A DNA stretch of 64,000 bases from positions 3,591,520 through 3,655,519 of the forward strand of contig NC_092460.1 in assembly GCF_047495875.1 (NCBI RefSeq). The letters are read 5' to 3'. A program made the position numbers and the translations under genes. Each line of letters opens with the position of its first letter. Positions within the stretch are counted from its first letter, which is position 1. The notes below the pieces were generated by a model. That model was not told the origin of the DNA. It ran no database searches and saw nothing but the letters and a program-made list of their open reading frames with translations. This DNA comes from Pithys albifrons albifrons (Eukaryota > Chordata > Aves > Passeriformes > Thamnophilidae). Below are positions 10,762-21,550 of this stretch, piece after piece.

Positions 10762-13700
10762 TTTCCTTCTCCCTCTTGAACAAAAGCAACTTTTATTCTC
10801 CAAGTGCAGAAGGAGCAGCTTGTGTGAACCTCCAGTGAGGAGCTGGGCACTGGAGTGAGGAATTCCAGCAGAGCCCTTTGCAAACCCAACTGCAGTGCTC
10901 AGCTCAGCATGATTTGTCCTCACTAGGGCTTTTGAAATCATATCATCTAAAGACACATGAGTAGATAAGAAGGGTGATTGATTGCAATGTTATTACTAAT
11001 AATACTTTCTGTTAAATTGCACTTTTTTTTTTCAATCTGCCCTATGCCATTGTATGCTCCTGTTCATAAATTTTCAATCCATCTTTACGTTTCATGGGGA
11101 ATTTTAAATAGTCTGGTTCAGCAGTAAAATCTATTGGGCAAAATTTAATCTATGGTGATCTTTCAGGTATAAGACACTAAAAGTTGTTTAACATTAAAAC
11201 AAGGTTGTGCTGCAAGAAAAGTTATTTAGAATATACATAGGCAGCAAAATCTCTGTGAACACTGGATAGATTAATACCTAATTTAATTAGTTCATTAGTA
11301 ATATAAACATATTTCTGTCTTTACTTTTTTTCCCTTCTGGTATTACAGGTACTACATTCTTATCTTACCAGTTTTTCTTATTTAATATGGATTTATTCTT
11401 AAGCAGTCCTTCCATGATAACTGATCAACTAATTTCAAATTCTGCTTGAGAGAGGCACATAAACAGCCATTAAAAGCCACAGCTAACACTGTGAGAAGGC
11501 AGTGAAAATTGTAATGGTGGAGACATAAATTCAGCCTAATTTTATTGTAATTCTACAGGAATACTTCTTTTGAAAACATTGCATCATCTTCCAAATCCAT
11601 TTGTTATCCATTATATCAGAGGGTAATGAAACCATTTAATACACTCTGGCCTGTCATATGTACTTCTCCTGGTGTTTCATTTTAATTTAGCTTACTTAGT
11701 AGACACTTAACTGATTGTCATTCTTAAATTTAATAGGCAAAATCTATCTTTATCTTGTTCTTTTCTATAGATTAATATTAATCTTAGTCTGTGATAAGTT
11801 TCTACCATTAAAACAAAAAGGATTTCTTGAAAAAAAAAAAAAAGAATCTTGTCTAGCAGAATTATCTCGACCATGTGCTTGATCCTTGGACAAGGACTTA
11901 AAATGGGATAAATCCTCCAGCCTTGTGGACTGGTGCAGGTTGGTGAAATTAAAAATGAGATGGCCAAAATTAGCCCCATCAAATGGGGATATTGAGACCA
12001 CCCAAGGGCTGAGTTAAGATAATGACTGGGAAAAACTAAGATACATTAAGAAAATAACTGGTGGAAGTTTTGGATGCCCCATCCCTGGAAGTGTTTTATG
12101 ATGCTGTGAAAAGAGAAGGGAAAATAATGGCATTGAAATCCAGCTGCATGTTTAGGAGCCTTTTTAAACACAGGAGTGACCTCCAGTGCATCCCCAATAC
12201 CTTGGAGAGCTTTGGCCAAGGGTTAAGGTGTAAAGAGGGAAAATGTGGCTACTGTCCCTGTCCCTTCATCTCTTTGCCTCTTTTGCCTCACCTCTTTACT
12301 GTGAAAGAACCATCCAGAACTGCACTTGGATGATGTCAACAACCTCAAGGGTTTTTTTAAAGTTTCATGAAAGTCAAGGGAAGATTTGTAGGGAAAAACC
12401 TCCTTCAGCCCCTGATTGTCAAGATTAAAGCAGCTCTGGGTGAGAGCTGAGGTGACTCTTGACCCAACGTCAGCAAGTTTTGGGGTTCACAGAGAGAGAA
12501 CCAGGGATGAGTGGATTGTCCCCAGGCCTTGCCATGGCCATGGGTCCTCACCTGGAGACAGGGAGCTCCTGAGGATACCTGGGCATGGAATATGGAACCT
12601 GGGGTTTGCTGTCAGCTCTGCTTCCTGTGTTTTTTCTTTCTTGTCTTGCTCCTGCTTTCTTATCTCTTTGCTTTCTGTTCAGCAAAAACCAGGTTTAATC
12701 ATCCAAAGCCGCCTCTTTGCAGCCCTGCTGTGATTCTGTGACCAAGGAGATGGCTCAAAGCAATGCCCCCAACAGCCCAGTGCTCCACAAGTTTGCCAAG
12801 TCTTCCAGTGGCTGATAAGAGTGTGCTATGCTTGAGTTCCTCCAGCTGCTATTGTGAGTTTGGAAATGAGTTTGGGAGCTGGGAGGGAGTTCCAGGGGGC
12901 TGAGAAAAGGAAATGTTGGTCCAGGATTTAAAAGAGTGAGATGGGATGACCCTGTTAATTACAGGTTTGTCAGACTGATGCTGGTCCTGGGATGGCTGGT
13001 GCACAACTCAGTTAATAAAGGATTAATGGCAGAAATCTAATTAATGCCAATCAACGTGGGCCCAGGGAAAGAAGATCCCGTCAAAATTGCTTTTTTTCTG
13101 AATGAGATTACAAATTTTGTTGATAACCATAATAATGATCTGTAATAGCCTTCTGCAAAACATCTGACTTGGTCCTGCATGAGTGACTCAAAAATAGATA
13201 TGCAAAATAAACACTTCACAAAAATGGGGCAAAAACTGGCTGCCAGGGCTCAAAATAACTCTAAGAAGTGACCTGTACCAGCCATGTATTTCTTTTGCTG
13301 ATGGACCCCATGAATTTCTTATTTTCATTTTAGGCATTTTATTTATGCTTTCAAAGGAAAAATCTCTGATTTATTGTGGCTGTAAATCCCTTAGTCTGTT
13401 CTGCAAGTTGATGCAAGGCCTTAGAGGAAGAGTGGGCTGAAAGCATTTTAACTTCATATTTGGCCAGTGGAAGCATCATAAAAAGAAATATGTAGGCCTT
13501 AAAATGGAAAAGTTGGGGCCATCACACAAGAAATCATTCAAGTTTTAATGTGAATGTGGAATGCAGGAATCAGAGGTGGGTTTTTCTAGTTTAAATCACT
13601 CCAGAAATCTCATCAGTGCTGAGAGTTCAGGTGTTAAATGCTGGAGAAGAGGCTGGGGGTGACTCTCTGTCAGACTCAGGCTCCAGGTTGTCCTGGAGGA

Positions 13701-13910
13701 TGAGCTCCAGTTCCCTCCAGAACAAATCCAGGAGAGCTTATGGGCTGTGTTAGGCACAGCACTGGCAGTGCCCTCCAGGCTCTCCATCAGGTGGCAGAGA
13801 AAAATCCCCTCCAACTAAAGAACTTTTATTTGCAATGTGTCTCATTTATTGGTGCCAGTGGGGCTGGAGGATGCTGGGGCTGTATTTGCTGTTTATATTT
13901 GTATTCATAT
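10762..13910. other. Non-coding AT-rich sequence
   Basis: Mostly featureless. There is an A-run at 11830-11843. A roughly 40-base stretch at 12060-12100 (around CCCCATCCCTGGAAGTGTTT) matches CR1-like wording and may be a very old fragment, but it is too short to call with confidence. Confidence 0.5.
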
Positions 13911-15020
13911 TCATAGAATCATAGAATCAATTGGGTTGGAAAAGACCTCCAAGATCACTGAGTCCAACCCTTGGTCCAACTCCAGTCCCTTTACCAGATC
14001 ATGGCACTCAGTGCCACGGCCAATCTGCGTTTAAAAATCTCCAGGGATGGGGAATCCACCCCCTCTCTGGGCAGCCCATTCCAATCCCTGAGCACTCTCT
14101 CTGCAAAGAAGTTTTTTCTGCTCTCCAACTTCAATTTCCCCTGGCAGAGCTTGAGCCCATCGTGCCCCCTTGTCCTATTGCTGAGTGCCTGGGAGAAGAG
14201 ACCAACCCCCACCTGGCCAGAACTTCCCTTCAGGCAGTTCCAGACAGTGCTGAGGTCACCTCTGAGCCTCCTCTTCTCCAGGCTGAACACCCCCAGCTCC
14301 CTCAGCCTCTCTCCACAGCACTTGTGCTCCAGTCCCTTCTCCAGCCTTGTTGCTCTTCTCTGGCCCCGCTCCAGCCCCTCAATGTCTTTTCTGAACTGAG
14401 GGGCCCAGAACTGAACACAACACTCAAGGTGTGGCCTCCCCAAGGCAGAGTCCAGGGGAAGGGTCACTGCCCTGGGCCTGCTGGCCACGCTACTTTGGAT
14501 CCAGGCCAGGATCCCATTGGCCTTCTTGGCCACCTGGGCACACTGGTGGCTCCTGTTGAGCTTCCTGTCCCTCAGTCCCCCCAGGTCCCTCTGCCTGGCT
14601 GCTCTCCAGCCACTCTGTGCCCAGCCTGGAGCGCTGCAGGGGTTGGGGTGGCCAAAGGGCAGGACCTGCACTTGGCCTTGTTGAACTCCATCCCATTGGA
14701 ATCAGCCCATCTCTCCAGTCTCTCCAGATCCCTCTGTAGAGCCCTCCTGCCTTCCAGCAGGTCGACACTCCCTCCCAGCTTGGTGTCATCAGCAAATTTG
14801 CTGCTGATGGACTCAATCCCCTCATCTAAATCATCAATAAAATGTTAAACAGGACTGGACCCAACACAGACCCCTGGGGAACACCACTGGTGACCGGCCA
14901 CCAGCTGGATGGAGCTCCATTCACCAGCACTCTCTGGGCCCGACCCTCCAGCCAGCTCTTAATCCAGGAGAGAGTACACTTGTCCAGGCCATGGGCTACC
15001 AGCTTTTCCAGGAGTATATT
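13911..15020 (-). mobile_element. CR1 LINE, young 5'-truncated copy (1.1 kb)
   Basis: On the - strand this is the longest CR1 in the window. It encodes the C-terminal third of the ORF2 reverse transcriptase, from the FADDTKLGG motif (the YADD-type catalytic box, about 14775-14800) to the ORF2 end ALSAMIW near 13991. A 3' UTR and ATTCTATG-type tail follow. From the Met at 14671 the frame is open for 226 codons to the ORF2 stop. A one-base difference near 14638, relative to the 17.9 kb copy, separates this part from the catalytic box. The copy is truncated at its 5' side and cannot move by itself. It lies inverted to the copy at 17.9 kb. Confidence 0.95.
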
Positions 15021-16540
15021 GTTATATTCTCATCTGGAGGTTTGAGTTCTTGTACCTTCAACATTCAGGTTCAGTAGCAAACAGATCCACATCATCTTAA
15101 CTATCTCCATATTTCCTCCAAAAGATTAATTATTAGGCTGTATCTAAAATAAAAAAATAATAAAAAAGAAAAGAAAAAGGCCTCAAATGCAGAATTGTCT
15201 TTAAAATTTATCCTGAGCCTGAGATAAAAGGGATAAGGCTGGTAGGACACCTGATATGTAGACCAATTAACTGCTACTTTTATATTCAGCTGTTCTAGTA
15301 CAACATTTCTTCAGTATTTTAATAATCCTTAGCCATATGTTTGAGGTGGTTATTGCAAGGAGATTAAAGCTGAGGTCCTTAAAACCCCCAACAATCTTCT
15401 CCTTTTTATTAGACAGTATTGTGTTCTAATAATGTTAAAACCTTTTAATTCAGTGAAATAAATTTACTCAGAAATTAATACAAGGGAACTGTCATTTATC
15501 CTTTACCTGCCAGAGAGGAAATTAAAGCTGACTTTCCAGAGGAGCTTACGGGAATGTTGCAGCAATTTTCAAACTTTGGTCAAGAATATTAGAGAGGCAG
15601 CTTAACATTCTCTCCAGGATTTAAATCTCAGTTTGTACTGAATTATTCCATAGTAAATTATCAATAAAAAGAAGTATAGGATGAAAATCTGGCCTTGTTA
15701 CAGTGAATAACAACTTCTGTGTGTACCCAGAAAACCCTGGAGCTTGCAGGGCTCTTACATGTCTATTTTTTTTTTTTTTTTTTTTTAATTATTTTTGCAG
15801 AAATCCTTTCTCTGCTGACTTTCCATCAAAAATTTCCTCTGGATTTCAAGCAGCACTTTTCAGCTGCAGGCAGACCTCAAACATCTTGACACAAACTTCG
15901 ATTCCAAGTTACTTAATATTAACTTTGCAAACAAAATTTAGCAGAGGGAAATGTTGGAACAAAAAGCCAACTTTTGATGTCATTTAAGAGTTTGAGGGAA
16001 TCAACTAGAAAAGCTCCAGCATAAGGTCAGTGAGAAATAATAAAGGAAATGAAAGTTTGGCCATTGCAAGATGACTTTTAAAACACAGTTCCTCTCCTGG
16101 GGTTGGCTAATATTGAAGGAAGAGAATTTAAAAGAATGTGGTTCAAGTGATAAAATCCAAATACCAAACTGCAAATGATTGCCTGTTTTTATTATTCACA
16201 TTATGATTCCCCAAACACCAGTTTTTCTTGGTGCTTTAATTACTTTCTCCATCAAGTCTTCCAAAGGTTCATTTGAGGCTTGTGAACCTAAGAAACTTTT
16301 ACAATAAAAAGAATAATCAGTGAACAAGATTGGTTTGCAGGACTGATTCTCCCAGGTATTTCAAACACCAGTGATAAACCCTACAAGTCCATCTGCAGAA
16401 AATGTGAATTTAGTCCAGGATAAGCAGTAAACCCATCTGGAACTGGCTGTAAAAACTGACAGTGGACTGAATGTGAGGTTGAATTCTCCTCTCCAAACAT
16501 CCTGTATGGGAGAAGCCACACACCTTAAAACAGGACTGGC
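15021..16540. other. Non-coding AT-rich sequence
   Basis: No gene seen. Low-complexity A-rich sequence lies at about 15148-15180 and a 21-base T-run at 15766-15786. The short forward frame 15703-15987 is built across the T-run and is taken as chance. Confidence 0.55.
15766..15786. repeat. Poly(T) tract, 21 bases
   Basis: Uninterrupted T homopolymer. It has no LINE or SINE body attached on either side that I can recognise, so it is called a simple repeat. Confidence 0.9.
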
Positions 16541-16730
16541 TATGAGGAAGGGATTCTTCCCTAGGAAGGTGGGCAGGCCCTGGCACAGGTGCCCAGAGAA
16601 GCTGTGGCTGCCCCAGCCCAGGGAGTGTCCAAGGGCAGGTTGGACAGGGCTTGGAGCAACCTGGGCTGGTGGGAGGTGTTGGGGTGGGATGGGATGGGCT
16701 TTAAGGTCCTTCCATCCCAACAATTCTGGG
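16541..16730 (+). mobile_element. CR1 LINE, old 3' fragment
   Basis: Contains the CR1 3' UTR text from CTAGGAAGGTGGGCAGGCCC to TTAAGGTCCTTCCATCCCAA and ends at a decayed tail unit (CAATTCTGGG). The body aligns by eye with the copies at 1.55 and 10.4 kb. A short GGGAT slippage run (GGGTGGGATGGGATGGG) lies inside it. Confidence 0.85.
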
Positions 16731-17389
16731 AGTGCCTGATGAGACACAAACAGTGTGAGAGCCGTACTTGGAACCTGCCAGCACTTCCAGAGCTGCAGAT
16801 GGAGCATGACCATCATCCCTTCCTGTGAATCCCTTCAGTTGGGATGGAACAGAGTCATGCAAAGCCCCTTGATTTCAATCCAAGTTGTGTGGCTGAAATT
16901 AAAGTCAATAGGGGATATGCACAGGCCTCCAGGGGAGTATAGGCTTCATAGTGTGCTAATTAAAAAATATTCCCCTATTGTACCTTACCCCACTCTTATA
17001 ACCAATTTCCTCTGCAGAACTGATTAGCATACTAATGGCATTCCCTCCAGTTCACAAATAGAACTCCAGTTGAGAATATCCATTAAATGCAAAGTTATGT
17101 AACCTGTGAGGTGCAATGTGGGAAGGAAAACTTGTAAAGGCTTCCCTTAGTGTGAGTTTACTTTGTTACCACTTTTTTCAGCTTTGGTTTTCAATGCTCA
17201 CACCACAATAACTGGCAGGTGGAGAAAACTGAGGAGGCCAAAGACATTTTCCATCCTGCATTTCCTTCCTATGGGAATTTTGAAGTTTGACTTCTCTGTC
17301 TCTGTCTGATTACTCTCTTTCTGTTGATTTGAAGTCTTCCCCATCCCTTGTCTCTGTGTTATCTTTGCTTTTCCTATTTTCCCAAGGTG
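16731..17389. other. Non-coding sequence, no feature recognised
   Basis: AT-rich with no repeat ends. The reverse frame 17198-17485 (95 codons) is Lys/Gln-rich but has no recognisable domain. Confidence 0.5.
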
Positions 17390-17496
17390 TGGAGCTGTCC
17401 ATGACATTCTCCATCCCTTACAAGATGCCAGACTCTCCTGGTTCAGTGGGTTCCAGCAAGGACTCAGTCCTGGAAGTGTTTGCAACAGAGCAATGA
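17390..17496 (+). CDS. Weak terminal-exon candidate
   Basis: A good pyrimidine tract ending TTTTCCCAAG (17387-17388) is followed by a frame with about 36 codons ending ...VLEVFATEQ and TGA at 17494-17496. AATAAA follows at 17499-17504. The composition (Ser, Pro, Asp, Met) is plausible but the stretch is short and the family is not recognised. The reverse strand is open over the same interval. The pattern of acceptor, short open frame and AATAAA can arise by chance in AT-rich DNA. Confidence 0.15.
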
Positions 17497-17916
17497 GAAA
17501 TAAACTTTAAAAAGAGTAGGGCTGTGTGAAGTTTCACTCCCAGTGCTGCTTCCTGGGGAATTTATATGTTTTCTAATTGTTTTCCACCCACAACAAGACC
17601 ATCCAAGAGACATAAACTTCCATTTAAGGGAGAAGATAAAGAGAAAATAATAATAAAAAAAAGGAACAGAAATGTAATGTATCTCCAAACAACAAATATT
17701 TTGATGTTCTCCAATAACTTTCAGCTACATTTTTCCTGGGTTTATTCTCAAGTGGGATATCAGCAGCATCAAGATTTCACTCGAGGTTTCTCATGGAATT
17801 CTCCTCATGGGAATAGGACTCAGAGAAATACCTGTTCTATGAGAACAATCATCTCTCTTGGAGGCTCTGGAAGAGACACTTGGACATGTCCCCTTTTTAG
17901 GCTGATCCCAAGGAGT

Positions 17917-18814
17917 TGAATTTGCTGATGACACCAAGTTGGGAGGGAGTGTCGACCTGCTGGAAGGCAGGAGGGCTCTGCAGAGGGATCTGGAGAGACT
18001 TGAGAGATGGGCTGATTCCAATGGGATGGAGTTCAACAAGGCCAAGTGCAGGTCCTGCCCTTTGGCCACCCCAACCCGCTGCAGCGCTCCAGGCTGGGCA
18101 CAGAGTGGCTGGAGAGCAGCCAGGCAGAGGGACCTGGGGGGACTGAGGGACAGGAAGCTCAACAGGAGCCACCAGTGTGCCCAGGTGGCCAAGAAGGCCA
18201 ATGGGATCCTGGCCTGGATCCAAACTAGCGTGGCCAGCAGGCCCAGGGCAGTGACCCTTCCCCTGGACTCTGCCTTGGGGAGGCCACACCTTGAGTGTTG
18301 TGTTCAGTTCTGGGCCCCTCAGTTCAGAAAGGACATTGAGGGGCTGGAGCGGGGCCAGAGAAGAGCAACGAGACTGGAGAAGGGACTGGAGCACAAGTGC
18401 TGTGGGGAGAGGCTGAGGGAGCTGGGGGTGTTCAGCCTGGAGAAGAGGAGGCTCAGAGATGACCTCAGCACTGTCTGGAACTGCCTGAAGGGAAGTTCTG
18501 GCCAGGTGGGGGTTGGTCTCTTCTCCCAGGCACTCAGCAATAGGACAAGGGGGCACGATGGGCTCAAGCTCTGCCAGGGGAAATTGAAGTTGGAGATCAG
18601 AAAAAATTCTTTGCAGAGAGAGTGCTCAGGCATTGGAATGGGCTGCCCAGAGAGGGGGTGGATTCACCATCCCTGGAGGTTTTTAAATGCAGATTGGCCG
18701 TGGCACTGAGTGCCATGATCTGGTAAAGGGACTGGAGTTGGACCAAGGGTTGGACTTGATGATCTTGGAGGTCTTTTCCAACCCAATCCATTCTATGATT
18801 CTATGATTCTATGA
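17917..18814 (+). mobile_element. CR1 LINE, young 5'-truncated copy (0.9 kb)
   Basis: Starts within ORF2 at the [10 protein letters not shown] motif and continues to the ORF2 end and 3' UTR, finishing with three ATTCTATG units (about 18790-18814). The frame is open from the catalytic-box side to about 18600. There a run of six A (18601-18606) replaces the seven-base run seen in the 37.4 and 59.9 kb copies, so the last 36 or so codons before 18709 are read out of frame. The motifs [14 protein letters not shown] and [14 protein letters not shown] of related copies locate the reverse-transcriptase C-terminus. The element is dead through 5' truncation and this frameshift. Confidence 0.95.
17939..18709 (+). 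pseudogene. CR1 ORF2 reverse-transcriptase C-terminal remnant
   Basis: This 256-codon open frame is the largest in the window. Residues 1-220 or so follow the CR1 ORF2 C-terminal region, with [31 protein letters not shown] and [12 protein letters not shown] as landmarks. The endonuclease and most of the polymerase domain are absent because the insertion was truncated. After about residue 220 the frame shifts by one A and the true ORF2 ending is lost. It has no host function that can be seen; its Met is an internal residue, not a genuine start. Confidence 0.9.
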
Positions 18815-20097
18815 ATCCCTCCCCATGCCCATCTCTGGGTTAAGCCATGGTGACTTTGGCAAACGACCTCCAAGGCTCCAGACATTGCCAAGGCCTTGGC
18901 AAACATGGGTGGGAAAGAAAACATTGTAATACAAAGATGTACCTTCAGGGAGCCTCAGAATCAGACAATCCTTCCTTCCTTCAGGCATGAGGTAAAAAGA
19001 AGAATGCAAACAGATATTTTGGTTAAATGGGCTTAAATTGTTCTAACTGATGTGAAGGCTGCAGCTTCCTCTGACAAGGACAGTGAAGACATGTCAAGTT
19101 GAGACAGAAATGCTGGCAAGGACCATCTAATAACCAGCTCCCTGATGGGATGGCAATATCTTTTTACTTGTAGTGAATAAGTGGCAAAATATGTGCTTGC
19201 TGAATAACAGAAATAACTCCAAGCAATAAATTCAAAACAGACTCAAGTTTGAAAATCACTATTTTCTGCCAAGGTTCCAAACTCTTGTAATCCCTCCCTC
19301 TCTGACACAGCCCTGCTTGGAGAAAGCTCTGTGGCTCTGCCTTTTGCCGTGGGGGCTAATATAGAAATAATCTACCTGTAATTAAAAAAGATAGATATCT
19401 TCCAGCTCGAAGATTACAGCTCATTACTTTCCTTGGTCTCATGTGAAAAGCAGTCTCATCTGTCTTGTCAAAGAATGTAATCCAGGAGCCTTTGCCTCTT
19501 TGAAAAGCATAAAGGTTTCACAGAAGGACACTGGAGAGGAAAAAGAGCTTGTGTTGGATGGAGAGAGAAGGAGGGAAAGTTCTGGCCTTGGATACGGCGT
19601 CACACCATGAGCACCAACCAGGGCTTTGTCATTAGTTCAGTCTGTGCTGTCCTGCACAATATGTTAATAGTTGATATGATTTGTTGTGGCTTTATTGCAA
19701 GCAAAAGCAGGAGCTGAAGAGAAGTCAGGAGGGGCTGTTGTGTCCTTGGCTCGCTGAGTCCTTGGTGGAAAGAGCCATGTAGGGAGTGAGGACAAAGAGG
19801 GTCCCTCTCCATGGACAAGGTGTGGCTCAGCAGCACGTGCTGAATGTGCTGTAAGTGGAGAGTAGGAATGCCAAGGCATTTGGCCAGGAGAGACTGGCAG
19901 AGCTCACTGGGTGCATTTTGTGTTCAGGGGTGCAATGGGGATTAGCCCAAAGTGCTTCGGTGTCTCAGGAAAATGCACCTTGTTGCAATCGCCCGCAAGG
20001 CACACGCAGAGTTTGTTCTCAAAGTCACCCAGTGCTGCCAGTTACCTCCTGCCTCCTGCCAGTGTAAAGCTGGCACTGATGGATTACTGAGATGTTT
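18815..20097. other. Non-coding sequence
   Basis: No recognisable repeat or gene. A small reverse frame near 19905-20040 has coding-like wording and several CpGs (19957-20005) but no proper splice tract, so it is not called. Confidence 0.45.
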
Positions 20098-20199
20098 TGA
20101 GCAACCTGAGCTAGTGGAACATGTCCCTTCCCATGGCAAGGGGTTGGAACAAGGTGATCTTTAAGGTCCCTTTCAACCCAAACCATGCTGTGATTCTAA
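20098..20199 (+). mobile_element. CR1 LINE, old 3' end
   Basis: About 100 bases of CR1 3' UTR, from TGAGCAACCTGAGCTAGTGG to the terminal block TTTCAACCCAAACCATGCTGTGATTCTA. A single tail unit remains. Confidence 0.8.
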
Positions 20200-20700
20200 G
20201 TTTAAAACCTGAAATGCCAAACCAGAGATGAGTAACCAACATTTCAGCACATGCTGTATTTTACAATCTGTGGGTTAACTGTGATTTCTAAACCAAGCAT
20301 CCCCAAACTACTTGACACTTCTTCATCTTTTGTGCATGGATCCATTTCAAAGACAAAGACCACACATGAAATGCTTGATAGAAAAGCGATCACAGGGGGA
20401 AAACACATCTTAGTCTGGTTCCCATGACAAAGCTCATGTGCTGGCAGCCTATTCTAAGCAACCACATACTGGGAGTTCTTGTGAAGGGCAGGGCACTTTG
20501 ACAGCTAAGGACTGGAATCAAGTCCTCACAATGGTGATGGTAATGAAAAGAAATATTTGAAAAAGAGACTCAGCCCTCAGTTGAACAGTGGATGGGAGAG
20601 ACAAATCCCTGAGGAAATCTGGGGGGTGGAAATAAGAATGTGTTGCTAGAATATAACAGGAGGGAGGAAAAAAGTTAAGGCAACTTGTCTGTTCTTTTAC
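20200..20700. other. Non-coding sequence left of the exon candidate
   Basis: AT-rich. Read on the - strand, it begins with GTAAAAG, a plausible but not strong splice donor, directly after the candidate exon at 20701-20857. No poly(A) signal follows closely, which favours an internal exon over a terminal one. Confidence 0.4.
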
Positions 20701-20857
20701 ATGTGGAGGCAACTGTTAGATTTGATGAGGCCATCTTGTAAAACTCTGATCTGCTCCTCCTCCTGTGTGCCAGTCTCCTGCTCGCCCTCGCTGCGCTGCA
20801 CCGACACATCCCACTGTGCCTGCTCTAATTGGAGCTCTTTGAGCCTATTTGCAGCAT
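20701..20857 (-). CDS. Possible internal coding exon encoding a coiled coil
   Basis: On the - strand a pyrimidine-rich tract ending CTTTGCTAAAG (AG at 20859-20858) is followed by an open frame of about 52 codons. It is rich in Glu, Gln, Leu and Arg, with NRLKELQLEQAQWDV, GEQETGTQEEEQIRVLQ and DGLIKSN as landmarks. This is typical of a coiled-coil segment. It ends at a donor-like CACAT|GTAAAAG, or alternatively at the TAA two codons later (after Met). Composition changes sharply at the proposed acceptor: the same frame is open but random-looking before it. The exon is locally CpG-rich (six CpGs at about 20783-20804) in a CpG-poor region, as conserved coding DNA often is. The proposed exon is 157 bases long, entered in phase 1 and left in phase 2. 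The family is not recognised, and other exons of the gene were not found. Confidence 0.42.
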
Positions 20858-21469
20858 CTTTAGCAAAGCAGAATGTATGGGAAAATAAAGCAAGTTGTGC
20901 TTGGGGAAGAAGAGTTTCACAGGAGGTGCTGAGGAATTATATCCCTGTTAAGGCTGTGTGTAAGCTGGGGCTAAAGGTTGCAGTGGAATATGTGAGGCAA
21001 ACCCTCTGGAAAGGTCTCCTGGGCACCAGGTGGTCCAACACGAACAGCTTAACACACATAAAGAGCTGTGTGCTCCTTAAACTGTTAGCAATCTTTAAAT
21101 CTTGGGTGAAATAGTGCCTGGGTGATCAATTCTTAAGCACAAGGCTCTCTGGCCTCTAATGTGGAGTGCAGAAAGGGAGATAAAATGCAGATCCTGCTGC
21201 TTTGGGGGGAAGACAAGGTGTCTTTTAACTTCTGATCTCAGCAGTGGCTGTTTTCCACTCAGCAGAACACTTAGGGATGTGATTGAGAAGGAATTAGGAA
21301 AAAATGAAAGATTTATAGGGGAAGCAGAACTGTTATTAAGGTCTGTTTATAAGTAATGAAAAGGGATAAAGTGACCAGAGACTGAGTGAGTGGCAAAGCT
21401 GAACTGAGGAGGGTAAATGAATTCCCACAAAAATCCTGGTGAGGCTCCTGGAAATACAATATATTTAAG

Positions 21470-21550
21470 TGGCCTTAAGCTGGGGGAGAGCAGGTTTAGG
21501 TTGGATATTGAGCAGGAATTCTTCCTTGTGAGGAGGGGCAGACTTGCAAG
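21470..21550 (+). mobile_element. CR1 LINE, decayed internal fragment
   Basis: The wording around GAGCAGGTTTAGGTTGGATATTGAGCAGGAATTCTTCCTTGTGAGGA matches the CR1 ORF2-end region (encoding FRLDI-type residues). The tail is missing. It is a short, old piece. Confidence 0.6.

Noticed and set aside
10461..10889. 142-codon reverse open frame
   Set aside because: Consists mostly of old CR1 3' UTR and flank; no independent coding signal.
12060..12100. CR1-like wording around CCATCCCTGGAAGTG
   Set aside because: Only about 40 bases match and no tail or UTR follows, so it is noted but not called.
13931..14848. 305-codon forward open frame
   Set aside because: It is the antisense of the CR1 on the - strand; Pro/Leu/Ser-rich residues are the usual shadow of the reverse-transcriptase region.
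17897..18556. 219-codon reverse open frame
   Set aside because: Antisense shadow of the CR1 at 17917-18814.
19905..20040. Reverse frame with several CpGs and protein-like wording
   Set aside because: No pyrimidine tract at its start and a second reverse frame is open; kept as background.
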